Shown here: piece after piece, positions 20,150 to 29,444 of the stretch
Layout: each line of letters opens with the position of its first letter
How positions within the stretch are numbered: the first letter of the stretch is position 1
Assembly: GCF_004784475.1 (NCBI RefSeq)
Contig: NZ_SRRT01000008.1
Span: forward strand, 124,001 to 188,000
DNA from: Streptomyces bauhiniae
Lineage (GTDB): Bacteria > Actinomycetota > Actinomycetes > Streptomycetales > Streptomycetaceae
Direction of reading: 5' to 3'
DNA length: 64,000 nucleotides
Notes under the pieces: model-generated
Told to the model about the DNA's origin: nothing
Seen by the model: only the letters and a program-made list of their open reading frames with translations
Database searches by the model: none
Program-made: the position numbers and the translations under genes

Positions 20150-20755
20150 CTACAAGGACTCCGGTGTCCGGTTCGCGCGGACCATGTCGGTGAAGAGCGC
20201 GTGCATCCGGTGGTCGCCGGTCAGTTCCGGGTGGAACGAGGTGGCGAGCACGTTGCCCTGGCGTACGGCGACGATGTGGCCGTCGTGCTCGGCGAGCACC
20301 TCGGCGGCCGCGCCCACGGACTCGACCCAGGGGGCGCGGATGAAGACGCCCTCCACGGGGGCGCCCTCGACACCCTTGACGTCGACCGCGGCCTCGAAGG
20401 ACTCGTTCTGGCGGCCGAAGGCGTTGCGGCGGACGATCATGTCGATGCCGCCGATGGTCTCCTGGCCCGAGCGCGGGTCGAGGATCTTGTCGGCGAGCAG
20501 GATCAGCCCGGCGCAGGTGCCGTAGACGGGCAGCCCGGCGCGCACGCGGGCGCGCAGGGGCTCCATCAGGCCGAAGAGGACGGCCAGCTTGGAGATGGTG
20601 GTGGACTCGCCGCCGGGCAGCACGAGGGCGTCCACCTCGGCGAGTTCTTCGGGGCGCCTGACCGGCCTGGCCACGGCGTCCGCCGCGGCCAGGGCGATGA
20701 GGTGCTCCCGTACGTCGCCCTGGAGGGCCAGGACGCCGATGACGGGGGTGTTCAT
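20150..20755 (-). CDS. pdxT: Pyridoxal 5-phosphate synthase glutaminase subunit PdxT
   Basis: 201 residues. Releases ammonia from glutamine and feeds it to PdxS for one-step PLP synthesis. The catalytic triad is visible: C81 in VYGTCAGL, H175 and E177 in SFHPELTG; the glutamine-binding LPGGEST is at 47-53. The start is MNTPVIGVLALQGDVREHL. It lies 11 bases downstream of pdxS on the same strand. Confidence 0.96.
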   Translation of the reverse strand: MNTPVIGVLALQGDVREHLIALAAADAVARPVRRPEELAEVDALVLPGGESTTISKLAVLFGLMEPLRARVRAGLPVYGTCAGLILLADKILDPRSGQETIGGIDMIVRRNAFGRQNESFEAAVDVKGVEGAPVEGVFIRAPWVESVGAAAEVLAEHDGHIVAVRQGNVLATSFHPELTGDHRMHALFTDMVRANRTPESL

Positions 20756-20766
20756 GTGACGGGGTC

Positions 20767-21672
20767 CTACCAGCCGCGGTTCGCGTAGCGCTCGGTCTCG
20801 GGGAGGGTGTCGCAGTTGATGCCGACCATGGCCTCGCCGAGGTTGCGGGAGGCGTCCGCGACGATCTTCGGGTCGTCGTAGAAGGTGGTGGCCTTCACGA
20901 TGGCGGCGGCGCGCTTGGCCGGGTCGCCGGACTTGAAGATGCCGGAGCCGACGAAGACGCCCTCGGCACCGAGCTGGCGCATCAGGGCGGCGTCGGCCGG
21001 GGTGGCGACGCCACCGGCGGAGAACAGCACGACCGGGAGCTTGCCCAGCTCGGCGACCTCCTTGACCAGCTCGTAGGGGGCGCGCAGCTCCTTGGCGGCG
21101 GCGAACAGCTCGTTGTGGTCGCAGCCGCGCAGCTTGGCGATCTCGCCCTTGATCTGGCGCAGGTGGCGCACGGCCTCCACGACGTTGCCGGTGCCGGCCT
21201 CGCCCTTGGAGCGGATCATGGCCGCGCCCTCGGCGATGCGGCGCAGGGCCTCGCCCAGGTTGGTGGCACCGCAGACGAAGGGGGTGGTGAACGCCCACTT
21301 GTCGGAGTGGTTGACCTCGTCGGCCGGGGTGAGCACCTCGGACTCGTCGATGTAGTCGACGCCGAGGGACTGGAGCACCTGGGCCTCGACGAAGTGGCCG
21401 ATGCGGGACTTGGCCATGACCGGGATCGAGACGGCGTCGATGATGCCCTCGATCATGTCCGGGTCGGACATACGGGCCACGCCGCCGTCCTTGCGGATGT
21501 CGGCCGGGACCCGCTCCAGGGCCATGACGGCCACGGCGCCCGCGTCCTCCGCGATCTTCGCCTGCTCGGCGTTGACCACGTCCATGATGACGCCGCCCTT
21601 GAGCTGCTCGGCCATGCCGCGCTTCACACGGGCGGTGCCGGTCTCGGGACCCTGGTTGTCGATGATGGACAC
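20767..21672 (-). CDS. pdxS: Pyridoxal 5-phosphate synthase synthase subunit PdxS
   Basis: 301 residues from a GTG start at 21672 (MSIIDNQGPETGTARVKRGM), with GTGAGG about seven bases upstream. A TIM-barrel enzyme combining ribose 5-phosphate, glyceraldehyde 3-phosphate and ammonia into PLP. Key residues: D31 in VIMDVV, K88 in PVMAKSRIGHF and K156 in MIRSKGEAGTG, the two lysines that carry intermediates. The phosphate-binding GGVATPADAALM and FVGSGIFKS are present. It is the first gene of pdxS-pdxT. Confidence 0.96.
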   Translation of the reverse strand: MSIIDNQGPETGTARVKRGMAEQLKGGVIMDVVNAEQAKIAEDAGAVAVMALERVPADIRKDGGVARMSDPDMIEGIIDAVSIPVMAKSRIGHFVEAQVLQSLGVDYIDESEVLTPADEVNHSDKWAFTTPFVCGATNLGEALRRIAEGAAMIRSKGEAGTGNVVEAVRHLRQIKGEIAKLRGCDHNELFAAAKELRAPYELVKEVAELGKLPVVLFSAGGVATPADAALMRQLGAEGVFVGSGIFKSGDPAKRAAAIVKATTFYDDPKIVADASRNLGEAMVGINCDTLPETERYANRGW

Positions 21673-21801
21673 GCGTGACCTCACTGATGGGTAAAGACGG
21701 TTTCTGCACCGTCGAGGAAACGCGACCGGGCCAGGCCACATCAAGGGCCAATGGGAAGCCGGTGGATCATTTTGTCCCGGCGTGCCCCCGCCGGACCCCG
21801 C

Positions 21802-22344
21802 TCAGGCGACCCGTTCGACCAGCGCGGCGGGCGGTTCGTCGTCCATCTCGAAGGCCAGCGGGAACGGCGCGTGCCCGGCGAGGCGGAACCAGCGGACCTT
21901 GCGGTGCTCGCGCAGCCGGCGGGCGGCGCCGACCGCGTCGTTGTGGAAGCGGCGGGCCATCGGCACCCGGCGCACCGCCTCGGCCAGCTCGTGCGCCGCG
22001 TCCTCGCCACCGGGGGCGGCCCGTACGCCCTCGACCTGGCGGGCGTCCTCGAACACGGCGCGCAGGGCCTGGCTCAGCTCGCTCTCGGCGACCTCGCGCT
22101 GCTCCTCCTCGGCCTGCCGGGCGGCGTGCGCGGCCTCGTAGAGCACGATGGAGGCGGCCGGGTCCAGGACGCCGGAGGTGGCGAGTTCCTGCGCGACGGA
22201 CGCCCGGCGCAGCAACTGTGCGTCCAGGGCGGCGCGGGCGGCGTCCATGCGGACGTGCAGCCGGTCCAGCCGGCCGGCGGTCCAGCTCAGGTAGACGCCG
22301 ATCGCCAGCAGCGCGACGAGAATCCAGATGAGGGTGGGGATCAC
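21802..22344 (-). CDS. LemA-like membrane protein
   Basis: 180 residues, GTG start, MIPTLIWILVALLAIGVYLS. One N-terminal transmembrane helix (about 3-20), then a long helical region and a C-terminal ARRFHNDAVGAARRLREHRK followed by RLAGHAPFPLAFEMDDE, which resembles the end of LemA-family proteins. Function unknown. Its start overlaps the pimA stop by four bases (GTGA), so it belongs to the pgsA-acyltransferase-pimA operon and probably acts at the envelope. Confidence 0.75.
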   Translation of the reverse strand: MIPTLIWILVALLAIGVYLSWTAGRLDRLHVRMDAARAALDAQLLRRASVAQELATSGVLDPAASIVLYEAAHAARQAEEEQREVAESELSQALRAVFEDARQVEGVRAAPGGEDAAHELAEAVRRVPMARRFHNDAVGAARRLREHRKVRWFRLAGHAPFPLAFEMDDEPPAALVERVA

Positions 22345-23549
22345 GCGCGAAGGTTATCGGTGGAGTGCGGGGTGCCCGCTTCCGCGTCCCGTTCGCGGGC
22401 CAGGCCGAACCGCGACCACAGGCCGGGCCGCTCGTCGGTGGCGACCGCCGCGGTGCCGGTGGTGACCGTCTCGTACACCGAGAGGATGTCCGCGCCGACC
22501 GTGGACCAGTCGAAGCGGCGCACATGGGCGCTGCCCCGCTCCCGCAGCTCCGCCCGGCGCTCGGGGTCGGCGAGCAGGGCCACGGCCTTCTCGGCGAGCG
22601 CGTCGGCGTCCTCGTTGGCGAAGACCTCGCCCGCCTTGCCCTGGTCCAGGACCTGCACGAAGGCGTCCAGGTCGGAGGCGAGCACGGGGGCGCCCGCCGA
22701 CATCGCCTCCACCAGGATGATGCCGAAGCTCTCACCGCCGGTGTTGGGCGCCACGTACAGGTCGACGCTGCGCAGGAAGCGGGCCTTGTCCGCGTCGCTG
22801 ACCATGCCGAGGAACTCCACGCGGGAGCGCAGCTCCTCGGGCAGCTCCTCGACGGCCGCCTCCTCGTCACCCCGGCCCGCGACCAGCAGCCGCGCCTCAG
22901 GGTGGGCGGCGACGATCTTCGGCAGGGCGCGCATCAGCACCGGCAGGCCCTTGCGGGGCTCGTCGATGCGCCCTATGAAGCCGATCGTGCCGCCCTGCCA
23001 CTCCGCCTTGGGCTCGGCGTCGGCGAAGAAGTCCACGTCGACCCCGTTGGGGATCACCACCGCGTCCCCGCCCAGGTGCTCGACCAGGGTGCGCCGGGCG
23101 TACTCGCTGACCGCGATCCGGGCGCTGATCTTCTCCAGCGCGGCCTGGAGGATCGCGTAGGCGGCGATCATGGCGCGGGAGCGCGGGTTGGAGGTGTGGA
23201 AGGTGGCCACGATGGGCCCCTGCGCCGCCCAGCAGGTGAGCAGGCCGAGCGAGGGCGAGGTCGGCTCGTGGATGTGCACCACGTCGAACGCGCCGTCGTG
23301 CAGCCACCGCCGCACCCGCGCCGCCGACAGGAACCCGAAGTTCAGCCGGGCCACCGACCCGTTGTACGGCACCGGCACCGCGCGGCCCGCCGAGACCACG
23401 TAGGACGGCAGCGGGGTGTCGTCGTCGGCCGGGGCGAGCACGGAGACTTCGTGGCCGAGCCGGATGAAGTACTCGGCGAGGTCCCGGATGTGGAACTGGA
23501 CGCCACCGGGCACGTCCCAGGAGTACGGGCAGACGATCCCGATTCTCAC
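22341..23549 (-). CDS. pimA: Phosphatidyl-myo-inositol alpha-mannosyltransferase (PimA-like, GT4)
   Basis: 402 residues from GTG (MRIGIVCPYSWDVPGGVQFH). GT4 retaining glycosyltransferase with GT-B fold that adds the first mannose to phosphatidylinositol at the inner face of the membrane. The N-terminal GGVQFH loop, the FIGRIDEPRKGLPVL stretch that opens the nucleotide-sugar domain, and the ESFGIILVEAMSAG motif (E-x7-E) are visible. It overlaps the acyltransferase gene by four bases (GTGA) and follows pgsA, the same order as in M. tuberculosis, which supports PimA over other GT4 enzymes. Confidence 0.9.
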   Translation of the reverse strand: MRIGIVCPYSWDVPGGVQFHIRDLAEYFIRLGHEVSVLAPADDDTPLPSYVVSAGRAVPVPYNGSVARLNFGFLSAARVRRWLHDGAFDVVHIHEPTSPSLGLLTCWAAQGPIVATFHTSNPRSRAMIAAYAILQAALEKISARIAVSEYARRTLVEHLGGDAVVIPNGVDVDFFADAEPKAEWQGGTIGFIGRIDEPRKGLPVLMRALPKIVAAHPEARLLVAGRGDEEAAVEELPEELRSRVEFLGMVSDADKARFLRSVDLYVAPNTGGESFGIILVEAMSAGAPVLASDLDAFVQVLDQGKAGEVFANEDADALAEKAVALLADPERRAELRERGSAHVRRFDWSTVGADILSVYETVTTGTAAVATDERPGLWSRFGLARERDAEAGTPHSTDNLRA

Positions 23550-24454
23550 GCGGGTCCCTTCGCCGGATCGAGGTCGGCGAGCCACAGTCGCTGGAGCATG
23601 TGCCAGTCCTCCGGGTGCTCGGCGATCCCGGAGGCGAAGGCGTCGGCCAGCGCCTGGGTCATCGCGGCCGTCTTCTCGATCCGCGTACCCGCCTCGGGCA
23701 CCTCGACCGGCGGGTGGACCCGGCCCTGCATCACCGGCGAGTCGTCGTACCAGAGGGTGACCGGGAGCAACTGGGCGCCGGTCTGCTGGGCGAGCAGGGC
23801 GGGCCCGGCGGGCATCCGGGCGCGCTCGCCGAAGAAGTCGACCTCGACACCGGCGGCCGACAGGTCCCGGTCCGCGACCAGGCAGACCAGGCCGCCGTCG
23901 CGCAGCCGCCGGGCCAGGGTGCCGAACGCGGAGGCCCCGCTGTGCGCCAGCACCTCCATGCCCAGGCCCTCGCGGTAGGCGACGAACCGGTCGTACAGCG
24001 TCTCCGGCTTCAGGCGCTCGGCGACGGTGGTGAAGGGGATGCCGAGGGTGGTGGTGACCCAGGCGCCGGCCAGGTCCCAGTTGGCCAGGTGCGGCAGCGC
24101 CAGTATCACGCCCTTGCCCTGCGCCAGGCCGTCCGTCAGATAGTGGGCGCCCTTGGGGTCGAAGCCGGTGCGCACCCGCTCCGGGCTCCAGGCGGGCAGC
24201 CGGAAGGACTCCATCCAGTACCGCAGGTAGGACCGCATGCCCGCGCGGGACAGCTCCGCGAGCCGCTTGGGGGAGGCGTCCGGCACCACGCGCGCGTAGT
24301 TGGCCTCCAGCCGCTGGACGCCCTTGCCGCGCCGCTTCCAGGCGGCGTCCGCGACGGTACGGCCCAGCTTGGCGGCGACCGGTTCGGGGAGCTTCTTGAC
24401 GGTGCTCCAGCCGAGCCCGTACAACCCGTCGGTGAGACGTTCGGCGGCGCTCAC
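23546..24454 (-). CDS. Phosphatidylinositol mannoside acyltransferase (LPLAT/HtrB family)
   Basis: 302 residues from GTG (MSAAERLTDGLYGLGWSTVK). Lipid A lauroyl-transferase-like acyltransferase; in this context it should acylate the mannose of phosphatidylinositol mannoside. The active-site HxxxxD-type motif is in LPHLANWDLAGAW and the second motif is LVADRDLSAAGVEVDFFGE. The start overlaps the pgsA stop by four bases (GTGA) and its own stop overlaps pimA by four. The in-frame sequence upstream of the GTG belongs to the antisense and shadow frame of pgsA. Confidence 0.88.
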   Translation of the reverse strand: MSAAERLTDGLYGLGWSTVKKLPEPVAAKLGRTVADAAWKRRGKGVQRLEANYARVVPDASPKRLAELSRAGMRSYLRYWMESFRLPAWSPERVRTGFDPKGAHYLTDGLAQGKGVILALPHLANWDLAGAWVTTTLGIPFTTVAERLKPETLYDRFVAYREGLGMEVLAHSGASAFGTLARRLRDGGLVCLVADRDLSAAGVEVDFFGERARMPAGPALLAQQTGAQLLPVTLWYDDSPVMQGRVHPPVEVPEAGTRIEKTAAMTQALADAFASGIAEHPEDWHMLQRLWLADLDPAKGPA

Positions 24455-25119
24455 TTGGCCGCCTCGCTCCCGGTGTCGAGTCGGGCCGCCTCTTCCGCCT
24501 CGGCGGACTCCCGGCGCACGGTGACGACCCGCTGGACCAGGGTGACGAGACTGCCGACGGCGACGATCCACAGGGCGACGGGCAGCAGGTACTGGATGCC
24601 CGGCACCCCGAACTTGTGCAGCCCCGCGAATCCGGCCGCGACCAGCGAGATCACCAGCCGCTCGGCCCGCTCCACCAGCCCGTTGACCGCCACGGGCAGC
24701 CCGATCGCCTCGCCGCGCGCCTTGGTGTACGACACCACCTGGCCGCTGGCCAGACAGAAGATGGAGACCGCGCACAGCACGTTGTCGTCGCCGTTGCCCG
24801 CGTACCAGAGGGCGAAGCCGCCGAAGATCGCGCCGTCCGCGACCCGGTCCAGGGTGGAGTCCAGGAAGGCGCCCCAGCGGCTGGAGCGGCCGAGCTGGCG
24901 GGCCATGTTCCCGTCGACCAGGTCGGAGAAGACGAAGAGCGTGATCACGATCGTGCCCCAGAAGAACTCTCCCCGGGGGTAGAAGACCAGCGCACCCGCG
25001 ACCACACCGGCGGTGCCGATGAGCGTCACCGTGTCGGGGCTCACCCCCCGCCGGATGAGAAACGCGGCGAACGGCGTGAGGACACGCGTGAAGAATGCAC
25101 GCGCGTACTTGTTCAGCAT
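24451..25119 (-). CDS. pgsA: CDP-alcohol phosphatidyltransferase (phosphatidylinositol phosphate synthase)
   Basis: 222 residues starting MLNKYARAFFTRVLTPFAAF. Membrane enzyme with about six helices. The CDP-alcohol signature D-x2-DG-x2-AR-x8-G-x3-D-x3-D is present in SDLVDGNMARQLGRSSRWG and the following LDSTLDRVAD. Given the downstream PIM genes it probably joins CDP-diacylglycerol to inositol phosphate. First gene of the four-gene overlapping operon. Confidence 0.92.
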   Translation of the reverse strand: MLNKYARAFFTRVLTPFAAFLIRRGVSPDTVTLIGTAGVVAGALVFYPRGEFFWGTIVITLFVFSDLVDGNMARQLGRSSRWGAFLDSTLDRVADGAIFGGFALWYAGNGDDNVLCAVSIFCLASGQVVSYTKARGEAIGLPVAVNGLVERAERLVISLVAAGFAGLHKFGVPGIQYLLPVALWIVAVGSLVTLVQRVVTVRRESAEAEEAARLDTGSEAAK

Positions 25120-25398
25120 GGCCTTCCCGACGGTCGGTGTCGCCGTGGCCCCTGGTGGCCGTCGGCTGGCCCATCGTAGCCACGCGCGCCCGCGCACGGG
25201 GGCGCGCACCCTCCGTCCCGGCACGATCCGTGACCATCCCCACGCCGCCGCACGGCCTTGAGGGCCCGTCGTATGGACGCGGCATGACGGGAGTGGAAAG
25301 CTCGAAGGACCGCGGGCGCCGCCGGAGCCGCCGCACCCACGCGGGACCCCGCCGCGTTCGCGTCCCCGATGACCTCACCGTGCACGGGAGGCAGAACC

Positions 25399-27597
25399 AT
25401 GGGCGACAAGACACACGCACACCCCGGAGCCGCCGGCAGAGCAGTGACGGCCGACCACCCCGCGTCCGTACGGAACGTGGTGCTGGTCGGCCCCTCCGGA
25501 TCGGGCAAGACCACCCTGGTGGAGGCCCTCGCACTCACCGCGGGGGCGGTGAACCGGGCGGGCCGCGTCGAGGACGGCGGCACCGTCTCCGACCACGACG
25601 ACATCGAGCACCGCCAGCACCGCTCCGTACAGCTCTCGCTGGTCCCCGTCGAATGGGACGGCATCAAGATCAACCTCCTCGACACCCCCGGATACGCCGA
25701 CTTCGTCGGGGAGCTGAGGGCCGGTCTGCGCGCGGCGGACGCGGCCCTCTTCGTCGTCTCCGCCGCCGACGGCGTGGACGGCGCGACCCGGATGGTGTGG
25801 GAGGAGTGCCAGGCAGTCGGCATGCCCCGCGCCATCGTCGTCACGCACCTGGAGTCCGCCCGCGCCGACTTCGAGGAGATGACGCGGGTGTGCGCCGAGG
25901 CGTTCGGCGCCGACGACCCCGACGCCGTCCTCCCCCTCTACCTCCCCCTGCGCGGCCCCGCCGGACCCGACGGGCACGCCCCGGTGACCGGCCTGGTCGG
26001 CCTGCTCTCGCGCAAGCTCTTCGACTACTCCCCCGGCGAACGCAAGGAGTCCGAACCCGGCGAGGACCAGCTCCCCGCCCTGGAGGGCGCCCGCGACCGG
26101 CTCATCGAGGGGATCATCGCCGAGAGCGAGGACGAGACCCTCATGGACCGCTACCTCGGCGGCGAGCAGGTCGACGTCAAGACGCTCATCGAGGACCTCG
26201 AACGCGCCGTCGCCCGCGGCACCTTCCACCCCGTCCTCGCCGCCGCACCCGCCGCCGAGGGCGCCCGCCAGGGCCTCGGCACCGTGGAACTCCTGGAACT
26301 GATCACCCGAGGGTTCCCCACCCCCTTCGAGCACCCCCTGCCCGACGTCACCGACATCGGCGGCACCCCCCGCGAGCTGACCCCCTGCGACACCGAGGGC
26401 CCCCTGGTCGCCGAGGTCGTCAAGACCTCCTCCGACCCCTACGTGGGCCGCCTCTCGCTGGTCCGCGTCTTCTCCGGCACCCTGCGCCCCGATGACACCG
26501 TGCACGTCTCCGGACACGGCCTCGCCGACCGGGGCCATGAGGACCACGACGTGGACGAGAAGGTCGGCGCCCTCTCCATGGCCTTCGGCAAGCAGCAGCG
26601 CCCGGTCCAGCAGGCGGTCGCCGGCGACCTCGTCTGCGTCGCCAAGCTCGGCCGCGCCGAGACCGGCGACACCCTCTCCGCCAAGGACGACCCGCTGCTC
26701 ATGGAGCCCTGGCGGATGCCCGACCCGCTGCTCCCCCTCGCGATCCAGGCCCACAGCAAGCCCGACGAGGACAAACTCTCCCTCGGCCTCTCCCGGCTCG
26801 TCGCCGAGGACCCCACCATGCGCCTCGAACAGAACCAGGACACCCATCAGGTCGTCCTCTGGTGCCTCGGCGAGGCCCACGCCGACGTCGCCCTGGAGCG
26901 GCTCCGCAGCCGCTACGGCGTCCAGGTCGACGTCGTCCCGCACAAGGTGCCGCTGCGCGAGACCTTCGCCGGCAAGGCCGCCGGACGCGGCCGGCACGTC
27001 AAGCAGTCCGGCGGCCACGGCCAGTACGCCATCTGCGAGATCGAGGTCGAGCCGCTGCCCGGCGGCTCCGGCATCGAGTTCGTGGACAAGGTCGTCGGCG
27101 GCGCCGTACCCCGCCAGTTCATCCCCTCGGTCGAGAAGGGCGTCCGCGCCCAGGCCGCCAAGGGCGTCGCCGCCGGCCACCCCCTGGTCGACGTGCGCGT
27201 CACCCTGCTCGACGGCAAGTCCCACTCCGTCGACTCCTCCGACGCCGCCTTCCAGACCGCGGGCGCCCTCGCCCTGCGGGAAGCCGCCGCCGAGGCCCGC
27301 ATCCACCTGCTGGAGCCGGTCGCCGAGGTCGCCGTCCTGGTCCCCGACGACTACGTGGGCGCCGTCATGAGCGACCTCTCCACCCGGCGTGGCCGCGTCC
27401 TGGGCACCGAACAGACCGGCGCCGGACGCACCCTGATCCGCGCCGAGGTACCCGAGTTCGAGATCGGCCGGTACGCCATCGACCTGCGCTCCCTCTCCCA
27501 CGGCACGGCCTCCTTCAGCCGCGCCTACGCCCGCCACGAACCGATGCCGCCCCAAGTCGCCGGGAAACTGCGCGAACAGGACGGCGAGAACCCGTAA
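25399..27597 (+). CDS. Elongation factor G-like GTPase (EF-G2 type)
   Basis: 732 residues from ATG 25399 with GGGAGG seven bases upstream. All five EF-G domains can be followed to the C-terminal YAIDLRSLSHGTASFSRAY. G1 is GPSGSGKTT at 31-39 and G3 is DTPG at 95-98. The base-recognition G4 motif, NKxD in translation factors, reads THLE at 149-152. Family members are paralogues of EF-G without a clear role in elongation. It is inserted between pgsA and the HIT gene, which are close neighbours in mycobacteria. A hairpin terminator follows. Confidence 0.88.
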   Translation: MGDKTHAHPGAAGRAVTADHPASVRNVVLVGPSGSGKTTLVEALALTAGAVNRAGRVEDGGTVSDHDDIEHRQHRSVQLSLVPVEWDGIKINLLDTPGYADFVGELRAGLRAADAALFVVSAADGVDGATRMVWEECQAVGMPRAIVVTHLESARADFEEMTRVCAEAFGADDPDAVLPLYLPLRGPAGPDGHAPVTGLVGLLSRKLFDYSPGERKESEPGEDQLPALEGARDRLIEGIIAESEDETLMDRYLGGEQVDVKTLIEDLERAVARGTFHPVLAAAPAAEGARQGLGTVELLELITRGFPTPFEHPLPDVTDIGGTPRELTPCDTEGPLVAEVVKTSSDPYVGRLSLVRVFSGTLRPDDTVHVSGHGLADRGHEDHDVDEKVGALSMAFGKQQRPVQQAVAGDLVCVAKLGRAETGDTLSAKDDPLLMEPWRMPDPLLPLAIQAHSKPDEDKLSLGLSRLVAEDPTMRLEQNQDTHQVVLWCLGEAHADVALERLRSRYGVQVDVVPHKVPLRETFAGKAAGRGRHVKQSGGHGQYAICEIEVEPLPGGSGIEFVDKVVGGAVPRQFIPSVEKGVRAQAAKGVAAGHPLVDVRVTLLDGKSHSVDSSDAAFQTAGALALREAAAEARIHLLEPVAEVAVLVPDDYVGAVMSDLSTRRGRVLGTEQTGAGRTLIRAEVPEFEIGRYAIDLRSLSHGTASFSRAYARHEPMPPQVAGKLREQDGENP

Positions 27598-27608
27598 CTC
27601 CCGGCACC

Positions 27609-27632
27609 GGCGGGCGGCTTCGGCCGTCCGCC
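27609..27632 (+). terminator. Terminator after the EF-G-like gene
   Basis: Ten-base arms (27609-27618 and 27623-27632) with a TTCG tetraloop and one G-T pair, 12 bases after the stop codon. Confidence 0.75.
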
Positions 27633-27704
27633 GACGCGCGGGGCACGGCTGCCGATACGCTGGCCGACGGGTCCCGGACCGGCCGAACCGGCGCCGTGGC
27701 CACG

Positions 27705-27723
27705 GGACATCGCAACGATGTCC
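27705..27723. promoter_or_regulatory. Palindrome upstream of an unknown membrane-protein gene
   Basis: GGACATCG, three bases, CGATGTCC: an 8-base perfect inverted repeat centred about 80 bases upstream of the next start codon. Size and position suit a dimeric repressor operator or a small hairpin. No factor can be named. Confidence 0.4.
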
Positions 27724-27794
27724 GGTTCGGCAGGTGTGCGCGGCGGGGAAGCCGGGAAGGCCGCAGGAGCGACACGGCGGCGATGGGGGCGGGA

Positions 27795-29438
27795 ATGTCG
27801 GCAGGTACGGAGTGGGACGGGCCTCAGGTGCCCGTCTCCGGGGACGAGGGCCAGGCGGCGACTCTCGCGCTGGCCTCGGCGGCCTACCGGGACAACCCCA
27901 TCCTCGAGATCAAGAAGGCCGACAACGAGTGGCACGCGTCCACCGTCAAGGCCGGCCGCATCCCGCTGTTCCGCCCGAACCTGGGCGAAGCCTTCTCCCG
28001 CGCGGTCGCGGACCGCCTCCTCGCACCCGGCCGCAAGCCCCTGATCCAGTCCTTCGGCGCGGACCCCCAGGTCGTCGTCGAACACTGCCTGGCCGCCAAC
28101 AACATCCGCCGCGAACGCGACAACAAGCTGACCCTGGTGATGGTCGTCTGCGGTCTGATCTTCCTGCCGGGCCTGATCGCCTGGCTCCTGGTCTTCCTGC
28201 TCCGCTCGTTCCTGGCCAAGCGCGAGGGCCGGGCCGGGGCGCTCGGCACCGCGCTGCTCGTCGGCGTCGGCATCCTCGCCGTGCTCTTCCTGCTCAAGCT
28301 GCCCTTCGGCGGCTTCTGGGGCTGGTACACCCGCGCCGCCGTCGTCGTCCCCGTCCTCGGCTGGTTCTGGGCCCGCCGCGTCTGCGAGCGCACCGCCGCC
28401 GACCTGCGCGAACGCTGGGCCGGACTGCTCTCCGGCAGCAGCGTCGGCGCCAAGGTCCCCGAGGCCGTACCCCGCAGCCCCGGCGAGACCGCCGCCGAAC
28501 AGCTCCGCCAGTCCCTGGCCCGGCTCGGCGCCGAACAGCGCTCCAACTCCGTCTTCTACGCCGGACCCAAGGGCATCCTCGGCATGGGCACCCGCTGGGG
28601 CTCCTGGCAGCTCGCCGAGGAACTCGTCTCCGCCGACCCCCCGCGCGAGATCCACCCCTTCCGGAGCTGGGACGTCATACGCGCCATCCACGACCAGCTC
28701 AGCCTGCTGGAGCGCGGCCCGCTCAACACCGGCGGCTTCCCCCGCCCGTCCGTACGGCACTGGATCGTCACCCCGATCGGCGAGAAGGCCGACGCGGTCT
28801 CCCGGCCCGACGGCACCGACGTCGAGGCGTTCCAGGTCAAGCCGCACGCCATACAGGAGATCTGCAACAAGCAGCAGTTCGGCAGCGGCGACCGGCACTA
28901 CCTGGGCGTCCAGTGGACCCTGTGGGACGGCCAGCTCGTCCTCACCATGATGATCACGGTGACCGTCCTGCACGAGACCCTGCGCATCGAGGTCACCGGC
29001 CACGCGCTCGGCCCGGTCAACCCGCTCTTCCACGCCAAGCCGGCCGCCCCCACCAAGGAGGTCGCCAAAACCCTCAAGCCGTGGGAGAACCGCACCGTCA
29101 AGCTGCCCCTGGTCCCCACCGACGAGGTCGTACGCCTCGCCGTCCGCGCCCCGCTGACCCGGTTCACGCCCACCCTGAACTGGCTCGGTGGCTCCATCGG
29201 CCTCCCCGAGCCCTTCGGCCTGCGGCACGCCTGGGCCGACCAGCCCTGGCGCCACCGCTTCATGGCCGACGACGCGCTGCGCGCCGCCACCCCGGTCCTC
29301 CGCGTGGTGCACTCCGCCGCGATCAAGGTGCTCAAGGAGAACGGCGTGGACACCGAGAAGTTCGGCGCCCGCTCCGCCTTCCTCAGCGGCCTGGTCCAGG
29401 ACCCGGCCCCGCGAAAGGCGGACCTGTACGACGCGTGA
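27795..29438 (+). CDS. Uncharacterised large membrane protein
   Basis: 547 residues if started at ATG 27795 (MSAGTEWDGPQVPVSGDEGQ); an in-frame ATG at 27783 is also possible. A soluble N-terminal region (1-110) is followed by three transmembrane helices (about 112-138, 149-168, 176-195) and a 350-residue soluble C-terminal part containing RHWIVTPIGEKADAVSRPDG and the acidic/basic segment VEAFQVKPHAIQEICNKQQF. No enzyme motif recognised. Good GC third-position bias supports it as real. It converges on the HIT gene with only six bases between stops. Confidence 0.8.
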   Translation: MSAGTEWDGPQVPVSGDEGQAATLALASAAYRDNPILEIKKADNEWHASTVKAGRIPLFRPNLGEAFSRAVADRLLAPGRKPLIQSFGADPQVVVEHCLAANNIRRERDNKLTLVMVVCGLIFLPGLIAWLLVFLLRSFLAKREGRAGALGTALLVGVGILAVLFLLKLPFGGFWGWYTRAAVVVPVLGWFWARRVCERTAADLRERWAGLLSGSSVGAKVPEAVPRSPGETAAEQLRQSLARLGAEQRSNSVFYAGPKGILGMGTRWGSWQLAEELVSADPPREIHPFRSWDVIRAIHDQLSLLERGPLNTGGFPRPSVRHWIVTPIGEKADAVSRPDGTDVEAFQVKPHAIQEICNKQQFGSGDRHYLGVQWTLWDGQLVLTMMITVTVLHETLRIEVTGHALGPVNPLFHAKPAAPTKEVAKTLKPWENRTVKLPLVPTDEVVRLAVRAPLTRFTPTLNWLGGSIGLPEPFGLRHAWADQPWRHRFMADDALRAATPVLRVVHSAAIKVLKENGVDTEKFGARSAFLSGLVQDPAPRKADLYDA

Positions 29439-29444
29439 GCGTAC

